This document shows, in pieces, positions 6,767 through 14,925 of a stretch of 15,476 nt of DNA. Below the pieces are notes generated by a model. It had not been told where the DNA came from. It made no database searches and saw only the letters and a list, made by a program, of their open reading frames with translations. The position numbers and the translations under genes are program-made. Each line of letters opens with the position of its first letter. Position 1 is the first letter of the stretch. This DNA comes from an uncultured bacterium (lineage in GTDB: Bacteria; Cyanobacteriota; Vampirovibrionia; Gastranaerophilales; Gastranaerophilaceae), in assembly GCA_945910925.1 (NCBI GenBank), contig CAMDZX010000029.1, positions 1 through 15,476 of the forward strand, written 5' to 3'.

Positions 6767-8624
6767 TTTTCTTAACGTAATTTACAGGTAATATTCCATA
6801 ATTATCTACTGAAACTTGTTGTTTCTTTGCATTTTTTGTTTCTATTTTAGCAATCTTTTTATCAAGTTTTCTTGAATATTTGGCTACTTTCTTTATTTGT
6901 TTTTCATCATCAAGAGCGCCAAGGGCTACTTTGTAGCATTTACTTGCTCCATACCAATCTTTTTCTTTTTTTAGAAGTTTTGCAAGAGCCAAATTAGCAT
7001 CAACATAATTTGGATCTGCTTTTAATGCCTTTTTCAAATATACTTTTTGGAAAAATTTATCTTTTTCTTTCTTAAAGTATACCGAATTCTTGTAGTTTAG
7101 GCGTGCATTATCAAGTGTACGTTTAATATATGCAACATTATTAATACCGTCTTGATTTTCAGGTTCTTTGTCAAAAACAAGAGTCAAAGCTTCAGAAGCA
7201 TGACGGAATTGTTTATTATAAGTAAAGTATTCTGCAAGATAAAGATTGTTTTCTACTGACTTATCTAATTTTACAGCCTGAGTATAGATATTTCTTGCAT
7301 CTCTATATTGTCCGAGAGCAAGAAATGCATCACCTTTTGTTAATAAATCCGCTATATTTTTATTTGGAGCAGAAACTATTTTCAAAAGAGCTTCATTTGA
7401 CTCAACAGGACTATTAAATAACTTTGTAAGTTTTGATTTTGTCAGATACAATTCAAGGTTATTAGGGTCTTCAGCAATTGCCTTGTCAATATAAACTAAA
7501 GCATCAGCAAGCCTTTTATTTGAGCGGAACATTGTTTTATTCGCACTTTCTGTTGCAAGAGAATAATATGCTGAAACAATACCCTCAACAGATTCTGTCT
7601 TAAATTTATCAGACACAGACGTATAATAAGAAATAGCTTCTTCATACTGTCCTGATGACAAAAGCATATCAGCCAAAGAAAGTTTTACTGAATCATTATC
7701 ATTTGTTATTGAATTACAAGTCTTTAATTCTTCTATTGCAAAGTCAATATCACCTCTTGATTCATATATTTTTGCGAGGTTTATATAAGGGGAAGTATAT
7801 TCAGGCATGCAGAAGATAGATTTCTGAAATGCAGTTATTGCAGCAGCCTGATTTCCCTGTAAATTGTATATTTCTCCAATCAAGTTATATGCATATGGAG
7901 ATTTTCTACTTAAATCCAAAGATTTATTGGCATAATAAAGAGCCTTATTTAAATCATCACGTTTTAATGCTACTTGAGCAAGATGATAATATACGGTTGC
8001 AGAAGAAGGATTTGCAATCTGAGCCTTATCAAAGTAAATTTCAGCCTTATCAATCTCGTTTGTTATATAAAAAACAGTACCTAAATTATCAAGAGCTGTA
8101 GAATATTTAGGAGAAAGAGAGATTGCTTTTTCAAAATTTTGTTCGGCTTTGAAATAATCTTCTTTTTTTAATTCTGCAACACCAAGAGCATTATATGCTC
8201 TTGCATTATTAGGATTAAGTTTCAAAGAATAGTTTAATTGATTAATTGCAAGATTAATTAATTCATCTCTTTTTGTTCTATATCTCATATCTGAAGTATC
8301 AATACGTTTCAGATATATTGCCGCTTGTGCATAGTAATAATCAGAAACAGTTAATGCAGAAGGCTTAACTGCATCAAGAATATCTTGTGCGGCATCTAAT
8401 TTATCTTGCATAGTCAAAGATATTGCCGACAAGATCTTATATTGAACATCGTTACCGGCTTCTAAAATCTTTTTATCTGCAAGCTTGTAATCATTTGTTT
8501 CAAGCAACAAATTTATTTCCTCAAAACTTTTATCTGTTACATTATTTTTAACAGGAGCAGCAAGAGTAACATTTGACGCAACAACCAACGCTAAAACACC
8601 AAGAGTAATCTTTCTAAATTTCAT
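6759..8624 (-). CDS. Exported tetratricopeptide-repeat protein
   Basis: A 621-residue protein with a clear Sec signal peptide: basic MKFRK, hydrophobic core ITLGVLALVVA, and a cleavage region around TLAAP (20-24). The mature part consists of TPR units. The best-formed are at about 142-240, for example ARAYNALGVAELKKEDYFKA followed by EQNFEKAISLSPKYS, and at about 245-300; more degenerate ones continue to about 590. The last 40 residues are Lys-rich. TPR proteins are interaction scaffolds; the partner is unknown, and the site would be the periplasm or cell surface. AGAGGT stands about 7 nt before the ATG at 8624-8622. It is first in the operon with the 82-residue gene and engB. The pairing of an exported scaffold with a ribosome GTPase looks like co-transcription rather than a shared job. 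Confidence 0.9.
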   Translation of the reverse strand: MKFRKITLGVLALVVASNVTLAAPVKNNVTDKSFEEINLLLETNDYKLADKKILEAGNDVQYKILSAISLTMQDKLDAAQDILDAVKPSALTVSDYYYAQAAIYLKRIDTSDMRYRTKRDELINLAINQLNYSLKLNPNNARAYNALGVAELKKEDYFKAEQNFEKAISLSPKYSTALDNLGTVFYITNEIDKAEIYFDKAQIANPSSATVYYHLAQVALKRDDLNKALYYANKSLDLSRKSPYAYNLIGEIYNLQGNQAAAITAFQKSIFCMPEYTSPYINLAKIYESRGDIDFAIEELKTCNSITNDNDSVKLSLADMLLSSGQYEEAISYYTSVSDKFKTESVEGIVSAYYSLATESANKTMFRSNKRLADALVYIDKAIAEDPNNLELYLTKSKLTKLFNSPVESNEALLKIVSAPNKNIADLLTKGDAFLALGQYRDARNIYTQAVKLDKSVENNLYLAEYFTYNKQFRHASEALTLVFDKEPENQDGINNVAYIKRTLDNARLNYKNSVYFKKEKDKFFQKVYLKKALKADPNYVDANLALAKLLKKEKDWYGASKCYKVALGALDDEKQIKKVAKYSRKLDKKIAKIETKNAKKQQVSVDNYGILPVNYVKKND

Positions 8625-8660
8625 ATTTCAACCTCTACAACTATCATCAAACTTGAAATT

Positions 8661-8689
8661 ATTGTATAATATACTGAAGTAAATTGCAA
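8661..8689 (-). promoter_or_regulatory. Predicted promoter of the TPR-engB operon
   Basis: On the minus strand: -35 TTGCAA (8689-8684), a 17-bp spacer, -10 TACAAT (8666-8661). The predicted +1 is near 8654, giving a leader of about 29 nt containing the AGAGGT ribosome site. Confidence 0.55.
8665..8670 (+). promoter_or_regulatory. Possible -10 box of the recombinase gene
   Basis: A consensus TATAAT at 8665-8670 on the plus strand, 39 bases before the ATG at 8710. No recognisable -35 stands at 16-18 bp spacing. It shares bases 8665-8666 with the minus-strand -10 of the TPR operon. Confidence 0.35.
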
Positions 8690-8709
8690 TAACACACGGA
8701 GTAAATGAC

Positions 8710-9624
8710 ATGGGGTTAAATAACAAACAAAAACAATATATTGAGGAGTTTTCCACCTATTTATCTTTTGAAAAAAATTACTCCGAACATACGATAAAAG
8801 GTTATATTTCTGATATTATCAGTTTTGCTTTATGGCTAAATTCTGATTGTTTATGTGCAGATTTAGAAAAATTACGTGAATATTTGCATTTTATTCAAAA
8901 ATTTAACTACAAAAAAACAACAGTACTCAGAAAAATTGCATCCATAAGGAGTTTTTATAAATATCTTTATAGGGAACAACTTTTGCAAAACAATCCCGCA
9001 GAAAGTTTAATTGCACCTAAAAAGGGGAAATCACTACCAAAATTTCTTACTGATGATGAAATGGAACAAATTCTTGATAACGTGCCTATATCAACTCCTG
9101 CGGGCTTTAGAAACAAAGCGATACTTGAACTGTTATGGGCGACCGGCATGCGAGTTTCCGAGTTAAGCGGTCTGAATTTTGGAGATTTGGAGCTTGAAAA
9201 CAATGAAATAAGGGTTTTTGGAAAAGGTTCAAAGGAACGTATTGTTCTTGTATCATCAAGAGCAAAAAAATATCTGGAGCAATATATTCAAACGGCACGC
9301 CCGTTAATTATAGGTGCAAACGGTAAAACTCCAAGTATGTATGAGGATAGTCCTATATTTATAAACAATACGGGATACAGACTACAAACAAGAACAATAA
9401 GAAACGCAATTAATGAAATCGTAACAAGAATTCAACTTCCAAAACATGTTACACCGCACGTATTCAGGCATAGTTTTGCTACTCGTCTAATTGAGCATGG
9501 TGCCGATTTAAGGGTCGTACAAGAACTATTAGGACATGCAAGCATATCCAATACGCAAATATATACACACGTATCGGCACAACACTTGAAAGATGTTTAT
9601 AACACCGCACATCCACACGCATAA
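8710..9624 (+). CDS. xerC: Tyrosine recombinase, XerC/XerD family
   Basis: Site-specific recombinase that would resolve chromosome dimers at a dif site with a partner Xer protein. The 304-residue length is normal. The N-terminal SAM-like DNA-binding domain covers about 8-90 and the catalytic domain about 108-295. All six catalytic positions are present: Arg148 (ATGMRVSEL), Lys172 (GKGSKER), His250 and Arg253 (HVFRHSFATRL), His276 (LLGHAS) and Tyr285 (IYTHVS). The QELLGHAS...YTHVS wording is closer to XerC than to XerD, but I cannot separate the two firmly, and a phage integrase is unlikely given the housekeeping context. An ACGGAG site precedes the ATG. It stands alone on the plus strand, divergent from the TPR operon and converging on the patatin gene. 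Confidence 0.93.
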   Translation: MGLNNKQKQYIEEFSTYLSFEKNYSEHTIKGYISDIISFALWLNSDCLCADLEKLREYLHFIQKFNYKKTTVLRKIASIRSFYKYLYREQLLQNNPAESLIAPKKGKSLPKFLTDDEMEQILDNVPISTPAGFRNKAILELLWATGMRVSELSGLNFGDLELENNEIRVFGKGSKERIVLVSSRAKKYLEQYIQTARPLIIGANGKTPSMYEDSPIFINNTGYRLQTRTIRNAINEIVTRIQLPKHVTPHVFRHSFATRLIEHGADLRVVQELLGHASISNTQIYTHVSAQHLKDVYNTAHPHA

Positions 9625-9625
9625 A

Positions 9626-10816
9626 CTATTTATTAAGACTTGCTTTCAAATTATCTGTTTTGGAATTAACCTCAAAAATCAAACGTGTTAAAGTCTTGAG
9701 TAATTTTGATTTGTCCTTAAATCTTGGAGTACCAAACCAAGAACGACCCTTTGCAGATTCAAGGAACTCATCTTTTAATAGAGTTATTCTCTTATTTATA
9801 CGGATAGATAATATATCCTGAACTTCCGAAATATATATAAATAAATTTCCAAGAACCGATTTTGCTTTGTTAATATCATTCGACTTAATATAATCCATAA
9901 GCGGAAAAATAATTTTATAAATATTTTGGTAATATTCGAGAAGATACTGTTTTTTCTTGGGTAAATCTTCTGTCAAATATTTAACAGACTGTTTGTATCC
10001 GGAATCAATAAGTTTATTTCTCATAGCTTCAGACATATTAAAATCAATGATTAAAATATCACCTGTATTTATTCTTATATAATCAAAATCATCGCGTTTG
10101 CCGTACTTATCAATTATAAAATCTGTCGCAGCAGAAGTCATACAACTATATATAGCATTAAAAAAGTCCAGCGCATTATTATCAACCTTTTCGTACTCTC
10201 CTTCAAGTCTAAATTCCAGTATTCTGTTTGTACCAAGCTTTAAATTCTTAGAGAGCATCCATAAAGGCTTACTTTTTAACAAATCTCCATCAACAAGTTT
10301 TTTACCGTTAATCTCAGTCATAGTCATTAAGCCTGGCATACTACATGAGATTCGTACCGCTTCCGCAATTTCAAAATCAGGAGTTTCAAACTTAGAAAAT
10401 TCCTGAGAATCAAATTTTACAAGATTTGTCGTATAAATCAGTAAGTCTTTATCAACATCAGCAAAAGTAATAGGCTTATTTTTTCCTTTTTTGTAATACT
10501 TGCCATAGAACTTTCTCTCAATATTTTCACGCATCCATTTTGTAAAAACTTCACCTTTACTCAAGGCAAACCCCTTATTTAGACCAAAATGTATATCTCT
10601 GAAAAGTTCAAAGTTAATTTTCATCAAAACTTCTTTTAATTCCTGATATGAATAACCGACTGCGAGCAATGCTGCAAAAATAGCACCAACGGAAGACCCT
10701 GCAAGTGTATCATATTTAATATTATTTTCCTGCAAAGCTTTTACGGCACCAATATATGCAAGTCCTCTAATTGCACCACCGCCAAATATACAGGTATATT
10801 TTTCTTCACGTCCCAT
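9626..10816 (-). CDS. Patatin-like phospholipase family protein
   Basis: A serine lipid acyl hydrolase using a Ser-Asp dyad. From the ATG at 10816-10814 the protein has 396 residues. The patatin domain fills about the first 240: oxyanion loop FGGGAIRGLAYIGA (11-24), nucleophile elbow GSSVG with Ser42, and the Asp motif in LVDGD with Asp176. The remaining ~155 residues are charged and helical with no recognised domain. There is no signal peptide, so it is probably cytoplasmic or peripherally membrane-bound; substrate unknown. The frame extends to a TTG at 10840, but that codon lies inside the promoter spacer, so I chose the ATG. No Shine-Dalgarno precedes this ATG. The stop is one base from the recombinase stop, on the opposite strand. 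Confidence 0.9.
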   Translation of the reverse strand: MGREEKYTCIFGGGAIRGLAYIGAVKALQENNIKYDTLAGSSVGAIFAALLAVGYSYQELKEVLMKINFELFRDIHFGLNKGFALSKGEVFTKWMRENIERKFYGKYYKKGKNKPITFADVDKDLLIYTTNLVKFDSQEFSKFETPDFEIAEAVRISCSMPGLMTMTEINGKKLVDGDLLKSKPLWMLSKNLKLGTNRILEFRLEGEYEKVDNNALDFFNAIYSCMTSAATDFIIDKYGKRDDFDYIRINTGDILIIDFNMSEAMRNKLIDSGYKQSVKYLTEDLPKKKQYLLEYYQNIYKIIFPLMDYIKSNDINKAKSVLGNLFIYISEVQDILSIRINKRITLLKDEFLESAKGRSWFGTPRFKDKSKLLKTLTRLIFEVNSKTDNLKASLNK

Positions 10817-10822
10817 AGGGCA

Positions 10823-10851
10823 ATTATACAATATAAACAAATTATTGTGAA
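10823..10851 (-). promoter_or_regulatory. Near-consensus promoter giving a leaderless patatin mRNA
   Basis: On the minus strand: -35 TTCACA (10851-10846), a 17-bp spacer, and -10 TATAAT (10828-10823). Only six bases (TGCCCT) separate the -10 from the ATG, so the predicted +1 is the A of the start codon at 10816. The boxes match consensus at 11 of 12 positions. Confidence 0.65.
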
Positions 10852-10908
10852 TATGCTGCTGAGATTAAGAACATTTCAAATTATATAAATTCGGAAAGAT
10901 ATAATATC

Positions 10909-10937
10909 TAGACAAATTTTTTTTACTGTTATAGAAT
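10909..10937 (+). promoter_or_regulatory. Predicted promoter of the omega-punA-speB-ligA unit
   Basis: -35 TAGACA (10909-10914), 17-bp spacer, -10 TAGAAT (10932-10937): 5 of 6 matches in each box. The predicted +1 is near 10944, with a leader of about 26 nt. A further TATAAT at 10900-10905 has no matching -35. Confidence 0.55.
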
Positions 10938-10969
10938 TGTATAGTTAGTTTAAGAGGATTTGTAATAAT

Positions 10970-11212
10970 ATGATGGATCAAATTGTAAAAGTTGTTTGGG
11001 ATTTGAATGACAATTCAGAGAACAGATATCAGCTGGTATATGAAATAGCAGAACTGGCAAAGAAATTGGTTGATGAAACACAAATGAAAAAGAATCGTGA
11101 AGATTTTGGTTATGAAGATTTTTCAGAATCTTCATATAAAAAAGAAAATCCGGTAGAACACGCTATCATGGTTAAAGCTGCTGAAGCTGACGATGACAGA
11201 CTTGTTGGTTAA
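10970..11212 (+). CDS. rpoZ: Probable DNA-directed RNA polymerase subunit omega
   Basis: An 80-residue acidic protein. The segment ENRYQLVYEIAELAKKLVDE (17-36) resembles the omega core helix (NRYxLVxxxAxxAR-type), and KKENPVEHAIMVKAAEADDD resembles the second omega signature (KPVxxAIxEIxxxE-type), separated by a variable loop containing YEDF. The NRY...YEDF...KPV layout recalls cyanobacterial omega more than the E. coli form. Omega helps assemble the beta-prime subunit. The assignment rests on short motifs by eye; it could be an unrelated small protein. The ATG at 10970 follows AGAGGA (10953-10958) at a rather long spacing of 11 nt; a second ATG follows directly. A hairpin separates it from punA. 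Confidence 0.6.
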   Translation: MMDQIVKVVWDLNDNSENRYQLVYEIAELAKKLVDETQMKKNREDFGYEDFSESSYKKENPVEHAIMVKAAEADDDRLVG

Positions 11213-11227
11213 GAGATTTATGAGTTA

Positions 11228-11252
11228 ATAGGGCAGGACATTACTGCCCTAT
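11228..11252 (+). terminator. Hairpin between the omega-like gene and punA
   Basis: A perfect 9-bp stem, ATAGGGCAG (11228-11236) with CTGCCCTAT (11244-11252), and a 7-base loop. The sequence after it (TTCTGTGTGTTTT) is only partly T-rich, so termination may be incomplete. It could also mark an mRNA end or processing point. No separate promoter for punA is evident downstream. Confidence 0.55.
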
Positions 11253-11280
11253 TTCTGTGTGTTTTGTTGAGGAGTGTAGT

Positions 11281-12081
11281 ATGGATAAAAGTGTAGAGTT
11301 CATAAAAAATAAGATAGGGGAATTTAGCCCTGAAATAGCAATTGTATTAGGTTCAGGACTTGGAGATTTAGCCGATGAATACAATGAAATAGCCATTCCG
11401 TATGGAGACATTCCGGGTTTTCCTGTTTCTACCGTTCAAGGACACAAAGGACGCTTGGTTTTTGCACACATAAACGGTAAAAAAGTGATGATGATGCAAG
11501 GTCGATTCCACTATTATGAAGGTCATTCAATGCAAACAGTTACATACCCGATAAAAGTAATGAAAAAACTCGGGATAAAAACCGTTATCCTGACAAATGC
11601 CGCAGGTGGGGTTAATGTATATTTCAAACCTTCGGATTTGATGCTTATTACTGACCACATAAACATGATGGGCGATAATCCGTTAATTGGACCTAATGAT
11701 GACACACTGGGAACGCGATTCCCTGATATGAGTGAAGTTTATACTAAGCAACTTAGAGAAATTGCTCACAGTTGTGCAAAGAAAATCGGTATAAACTTAC
11801 AAGAAGGTGTTTATATGGCTTTGACGGGTCCTACATACGAAACACCTGCGGAAGTAAAAATGGTCAGATTTATGGGTGCGGATGCGGTCGGAATGTCAAC
11901 AGTCCCGGAAGCTATTGTAGCAAGTTATTGCGGAATGAATGTCCTAGGTGTCAGTTGTATATGTAATTCGGCAGCAGGAATCAGTACGGTAGGACTTTCG
12001 CACAAAGAAGTTCTTGAAGCAGCGAATGCGGCAAAAACTAAATTTAAAGGTTTAATATTAGAAGTTATTAAAGAGATTTAG
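11281..12081 (+). CDS. punA: Purine nucleoside phosphorylase (trimeric type)
   Basis: Splits purine nucleosides (mainly inosine and guanosine in this type) with phosphate into base and ribose-1-phosphate. The 266-residue length fits the trimeric PNP family. Motifs: phosphate loop LGSGLGDL (23-30), VQGHKG with His55, MQGRFHYYEGH (72-82) with Arg75, TNAAGGVN (105-112), the family signature LTGPTYETPAE (181-191), MSTVPEAIVA (205-214), and base-binding Asn229 in CNSAAGIS, with His241 near the active site. The frame opens at a GTG at 11257, but the ATG at 11281 has GAGGAG six bases upstream and is chosen. It is followed 8 nt later by speB; the punA TAG stop forms part of the speB ribosome site. 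Confidence 0.95.
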   Translation: MDKSVEFIKNKIGEFSPEIAIVLGSGLGDLADEYNEIAIPYGDIPGFPVSTVQGHKGRLVFAHINGKKVMMMQGRFHYYEGHSMQTVTYPIKVMKKLGIKTVILTNAAGGVNVYFKPSDLMLITDHINMMGDNPLIGPNDDTLGTRFPDMSEVYTKQLREIAHSCAKKIGINLQEGVYMALTGPTYETPAEVKMVRFMGADAVGMSTVPEAIVASYCGMNVLGVSCICNSAAGISTVGLSHKEVLEAANAAKTKFKGLILEVIKEI

Positions 12082-12089
12082 GAGAATTT

Positions 12090-12935
12090 ATGTTAAAAGG
12101 ACCGTTTTTAGACAGAAGTTGGATGGGACAGAATCCTGAGTATGATTCATCTGATATAGTTATGTTAGGAATGCCTTTTGACGGAACTGTATCTTATCGT
12201 TCAGGCTCAAGATTTGCACCTGAGCAAATAAGACTTGCAAGCTGGGGTTTAGAGGAGTATTCTCCTTATTTTGACAAACATCTTGAGGATTGTAATTTCC
12301 ATGATGCAGGAGATTTAGAATTCCCGCTCGGAAACACTAAAAAATCCCTTGAAATTATTACGGAAAATGTCCGTCAAATATACAAAGACGGGAAAAAGGT
12401 TTTCGGTATCGGCGGAGAACATCTTGTAACTTACCCTGAAATCATTGCAGTATCCGAGTTTTATAAAGATTTGGCAATTATTCATTTTGATGCGCATACA
12501 GATTTGCGTACGGAATATTTGGGAGAAGAACTTTCACATTCTGCGGTAATAAGACTTTCGACAAAATTTGTTAAACCTGAAAACATTAAACAAATAGGTA
12601 TTCGTTCCGGAATGAAAGAAGAATTCGATTTTATGAAAGAACATAATACGTTATGCCACAATTTTTCTGATTTAGATGTCTTAAAATCAAAACCGGTATT
12701 TGTCACGGTAGATTTGGATGTGCTGGACACTTCCGTAATGCCCGGAACCGGAACTCCTGAAGTCGGCGGTATGCAGTTTAATGAGCTTATGTCTTGGTTT
12801 AAATATTTACAAAAATTCAATATTGTAGGGGCGGATGTTGTAGAACTTGCACCTGACTATGACACATCGGGAGCATCTACGGCTGTTGCAACAAAAGTTA
12901 TCAGAGAACTGTTAATGATAATCAATAATAAATAG
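12090..12935 (+). CDS. speB: Agmatinase (ureohydrolase family)
   Basis: Hydrolyses agmatine to putrescine and urea in polyamine synthesis, using two manganese ions. 281 residues, usual for the family. Metal ligands are visible: His111 (GIGGEH), Asp134, His136 and Asp138 (HFDAHTDLR), Asp208 and Asp210 (VTVDLDVLD), followed by the signature PGTGTPEVGG (218-227). The loop usually written SHGT... in agmatinases reads SHSAVIR here. No arginine decarboxylase gene is near, so agmatine supply must come from elsewhere. Other ureohydrolases (arginase, guanidinobutyrase and similar) share these motifs, so the substrate is likely but not proven. AGGAGA precedes the ATG. It lies 8 nt from both punA and ligA and is clearly co-transcribed with them. 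Confidence 0.88.
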   Translation: MLKGPFLDRSWMGQNPEYDSSDIVMLGMPFDGTVSYRSGSRFAPEQIRLASWGLEEYSPYFDKHLEDCNFHDAGDLEFPLGNTKKSLEIITENVRQIYKDGKKVFGIGGEHLVTYPEIIAVSEFYKDLAIIHFDAHTDLRTEYLGEELSHSAVIRLSTKFVKPENIKQIGIRSGMKEEFDFMKEHNTLCHNFSDLDVLKSKPVFVTVDLDVLDTSVMPGTGTPEVGGMQFNELMSWFKYLQKFNIVGADVVELAPDYDTSGASTAVATKVIRELLMIINNK

Positions 12936-12943
12936 GGATTTAT

Positions 12944-14923
12944 ATGGAAAGACTTGCGGATAGGGTAAAATATTTAAGAGATGAAATCAATAAACATAAT
13001 TATAACTATTATGTCCTTGACAATCCGACAATAAGTGATTACGAATTCGACAAATTATTCGCAGAACTAAAAGAAATCGAAGATGTAAATCCTCAGCTTG
13101 TCACTCCTGACAGTCCTACACACCGAGTAGGTTCTATAAGTACAAAATTTGAAGAATATAAACACGAATACAGACTTTACAGTCTTGATAATACGTACAA
13201 TGCAGATGAATTAAGAAAATGGTATGACAGAATCACAAAAGAATGCGGCTCCCCGCAAGAGTTGGTATGTGAATTAAAAATCGATGGTCTTGCAATTGCA
13301 CTATCATATAAAGACGGCTTTTTTACAACAGGAGTAACACGAGGAAATGGGATTGTAGGAGAAAACATCACACAAAACCTTAGAACGATAAAAGCTATTC
13401 CCCTAAAGTTATTTGATAATGTTAACATTGATGTACGAGGCGAGATATATATGCCTAAATCATCATTTGAAAAGCTCAATCAAGAAAGTTTAGAGAAAGG
13501 TGAAAAAGTTTTTGCAAACCCAAGAAATGCTGCAGCAGGTTCATTAAGACAGTTAGATAGCCGTGTTACTGCAAAACGGGATTTGTCAATGTTCACATAT
13601 ACAGTAATCCTTCCTAAAGAAAATGATTCGATAAAGACACATTGGGACAGTATTCAATATGTCAAAAAACTGGGATTCAAGACAAATCCGAATATAAGGC
13701 TTGTAAAAAATATAGAAGAAGCCATAGAATTTTGCAAAGAATGGGATGTTAAACGCTATGATTTGGACTATGCAACCGACGGAGTAGTTATAAAAGTAAA
13801 CAGTATAGCCTGCCAAAACGAACTTGGATACACTGCTCGTGCACCAAAATGGGCAACGGCATTCAAATTCCCGCCGGAAGAAATATCAACAAAACTTTTG
13901 GATATACATCTTGGAGTGGGTAAGACAGGTGCGATAACACCTGTTGCAATACTTGAGCCGGTAAATCTTGCAGGAAGCGTTGTTTCACGAGCAAGCCTGC
14001 ATAATTTTGATGAAATTAAACGCTTAGATGTTAGAATCGGAGATACTGTTTTTATAAAAAAAGCTGCGGAGATTATACCAAAAGTTATTAAAGTTGTTGA
14101 TTGCGATGAGCATTATCAGTTGCCTGAATACGTTCCTCCTGTTGAATGTCCTGAATGTCATTCTCCGTTAGTTGAGCGCGAAGGTGAGGTTAATTTATAT
14201 TGTTCTAATCCTGATTGCGCATCTGTTGCAAAAGCAAGACTTGAATATTGGGTTTCAAGAGAAGCAATGGATATTGATTCTATCGGGCCTTCTGTAATTG
14301 AGCAGTTATATAACAGAGGTTTTGTATCCAATCCTGCGGATTTTTACAGACTTACTGTTGATGATTTTTTAACACTTGATTTAGTAAAAGAGCGTTCTGC
14401 AAGAAATTATTATAAATCCATTCAGGGAAGCAAAAACCGTCCGCTAGCAAAATTCATAAACGCTCTTGCAATAAGACATGTCGGAAAAGAAACAGCAGAT
14501 TTGTTGGTTAACGAACTTACCACATTTGAAAACATCAAAAACGCATCTGTCGAAAAACTTTCGGCAATTGAGGGTATCGGAGAAAAAATCGCATTGAGTG
14601 TGCATGACTTTTTTAATAACGAAACAAATAAAAAAATGATTGAAGAATTTTTTGCACTTGGTGTAAAACCACAAGAAGGCGGGGTGAAAGTGTCTGATAA
14701 ACTTGCGGGTAGAACGTTTGTTTTAACAGGAACTTTGGAAAGCATGACTCGTGATGAAGCCGGAGAAAAGATTAAAATGTTAGGAGGAAAGGTATCATCA
14801 TCTGTATCTAAAAAAACGAGTTTTGTTGTTGCGGGAAGTAATCCCGGCTCAAAATTTGACAAAGCACAGGGGTTAGGTGTTAAAATATTAAGTGAAGAAG
14901 AATTTAAGGAATTAATAGGATAA
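12944..14923 (+). CDS. ligA: NAD-dependent DNA ligase LigA
   Basis: Seals nicks in DNA during replication and repair, with NAD as adenylate donor. The 659 residues cover all LigA domains: the Ia NAD-binding helices with HNYNYYVLDNPTISDYEFD (18-36), the adenylation domain with nucleophile Lys112 (LKIDG), the VRGEIYM and ANPRNAAAGSLRQLD motifs (164-205), DGVVIK (279-284), the OB fold, and a zinc finger with Cys402, Cys405, Cys420 and Cys425. Helix-hairpin-helix repeats follow (for example AIEGIGEKIA), then a C-terminal BRCT domain (about 585-659, LAGRTFVLTGTLES). No domain is missing. An AGGGA formed by the end of speB and the gap leads the ATG. The next gene begins two bases after its stop. 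Confidence 0.98.
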   Translation: MERLADRVKYLRDEINKHNYNYYVLDNPTISDYEFDKLFAELKEIEDVNPQLVTPDSPTHRVGSISTKFEEYKHEYRLYSLDNTYNADELRKWYDRITKECGSPQELVCELKIDGLAIALSYKDGFFTTGVTRGNGIVGENITQNLRTIKAIPLKLFDNVNIDVRGEIYMPKSSFEKLNQESLEKGEKVFANPRNAAAGSLRQLDSRVTAKRDLSMFTYTVILPKENDSIKTHWDSIQYVKKLGFKTNPNIRLVKNIEEAIEFCKEWDVKRYDLDYATDGVVIKVNSIACQNELGYTARAPKWATAFKFPPEEISTKLLDIHLGVGKTGAITPVAILEPVNLAGSVVSRASLHNFDEIKRLDVRIGDTVFIKKAAEIIPKVIKVVDCDEHYQLPEYVPPVECPECHSPLVEREGEVNLYCSNPDCASVAKARLEYWVSREAMDIDSIGPSVIEQLYNRGFVSNPADFYRLTVDDFLTLDLVKERSARNYYKSIQGSKNRPLAKFINALAIRHVGKETADLLVNELTTFENIKNASVEKLSAIEGIGEKIALSVHDFFNNETNKKMIEEFFALGVKPQEGGVKVSDKLAGRTFVLTGTLESMTRDEAGEKIKMLGGKVSSSVSKKTSFVVAGSNPGSKFDKAQGLGVKILSEEEFKELIG

Positions 14924-14925
14924 TT

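Noticed and set aside
11257..11280. GTG start for punA
   Set aside because: It lies just after the hairpin with no ribosome site; the ATG at 11281 has GAGGAG at correct spacing.
14422..14862. Long antisense frame opposite the end of ligA
   Set aside because: It mirrors the ligA coding sequence on the other strand, has no ribosome site or recognisable motif, and ligA is intact.
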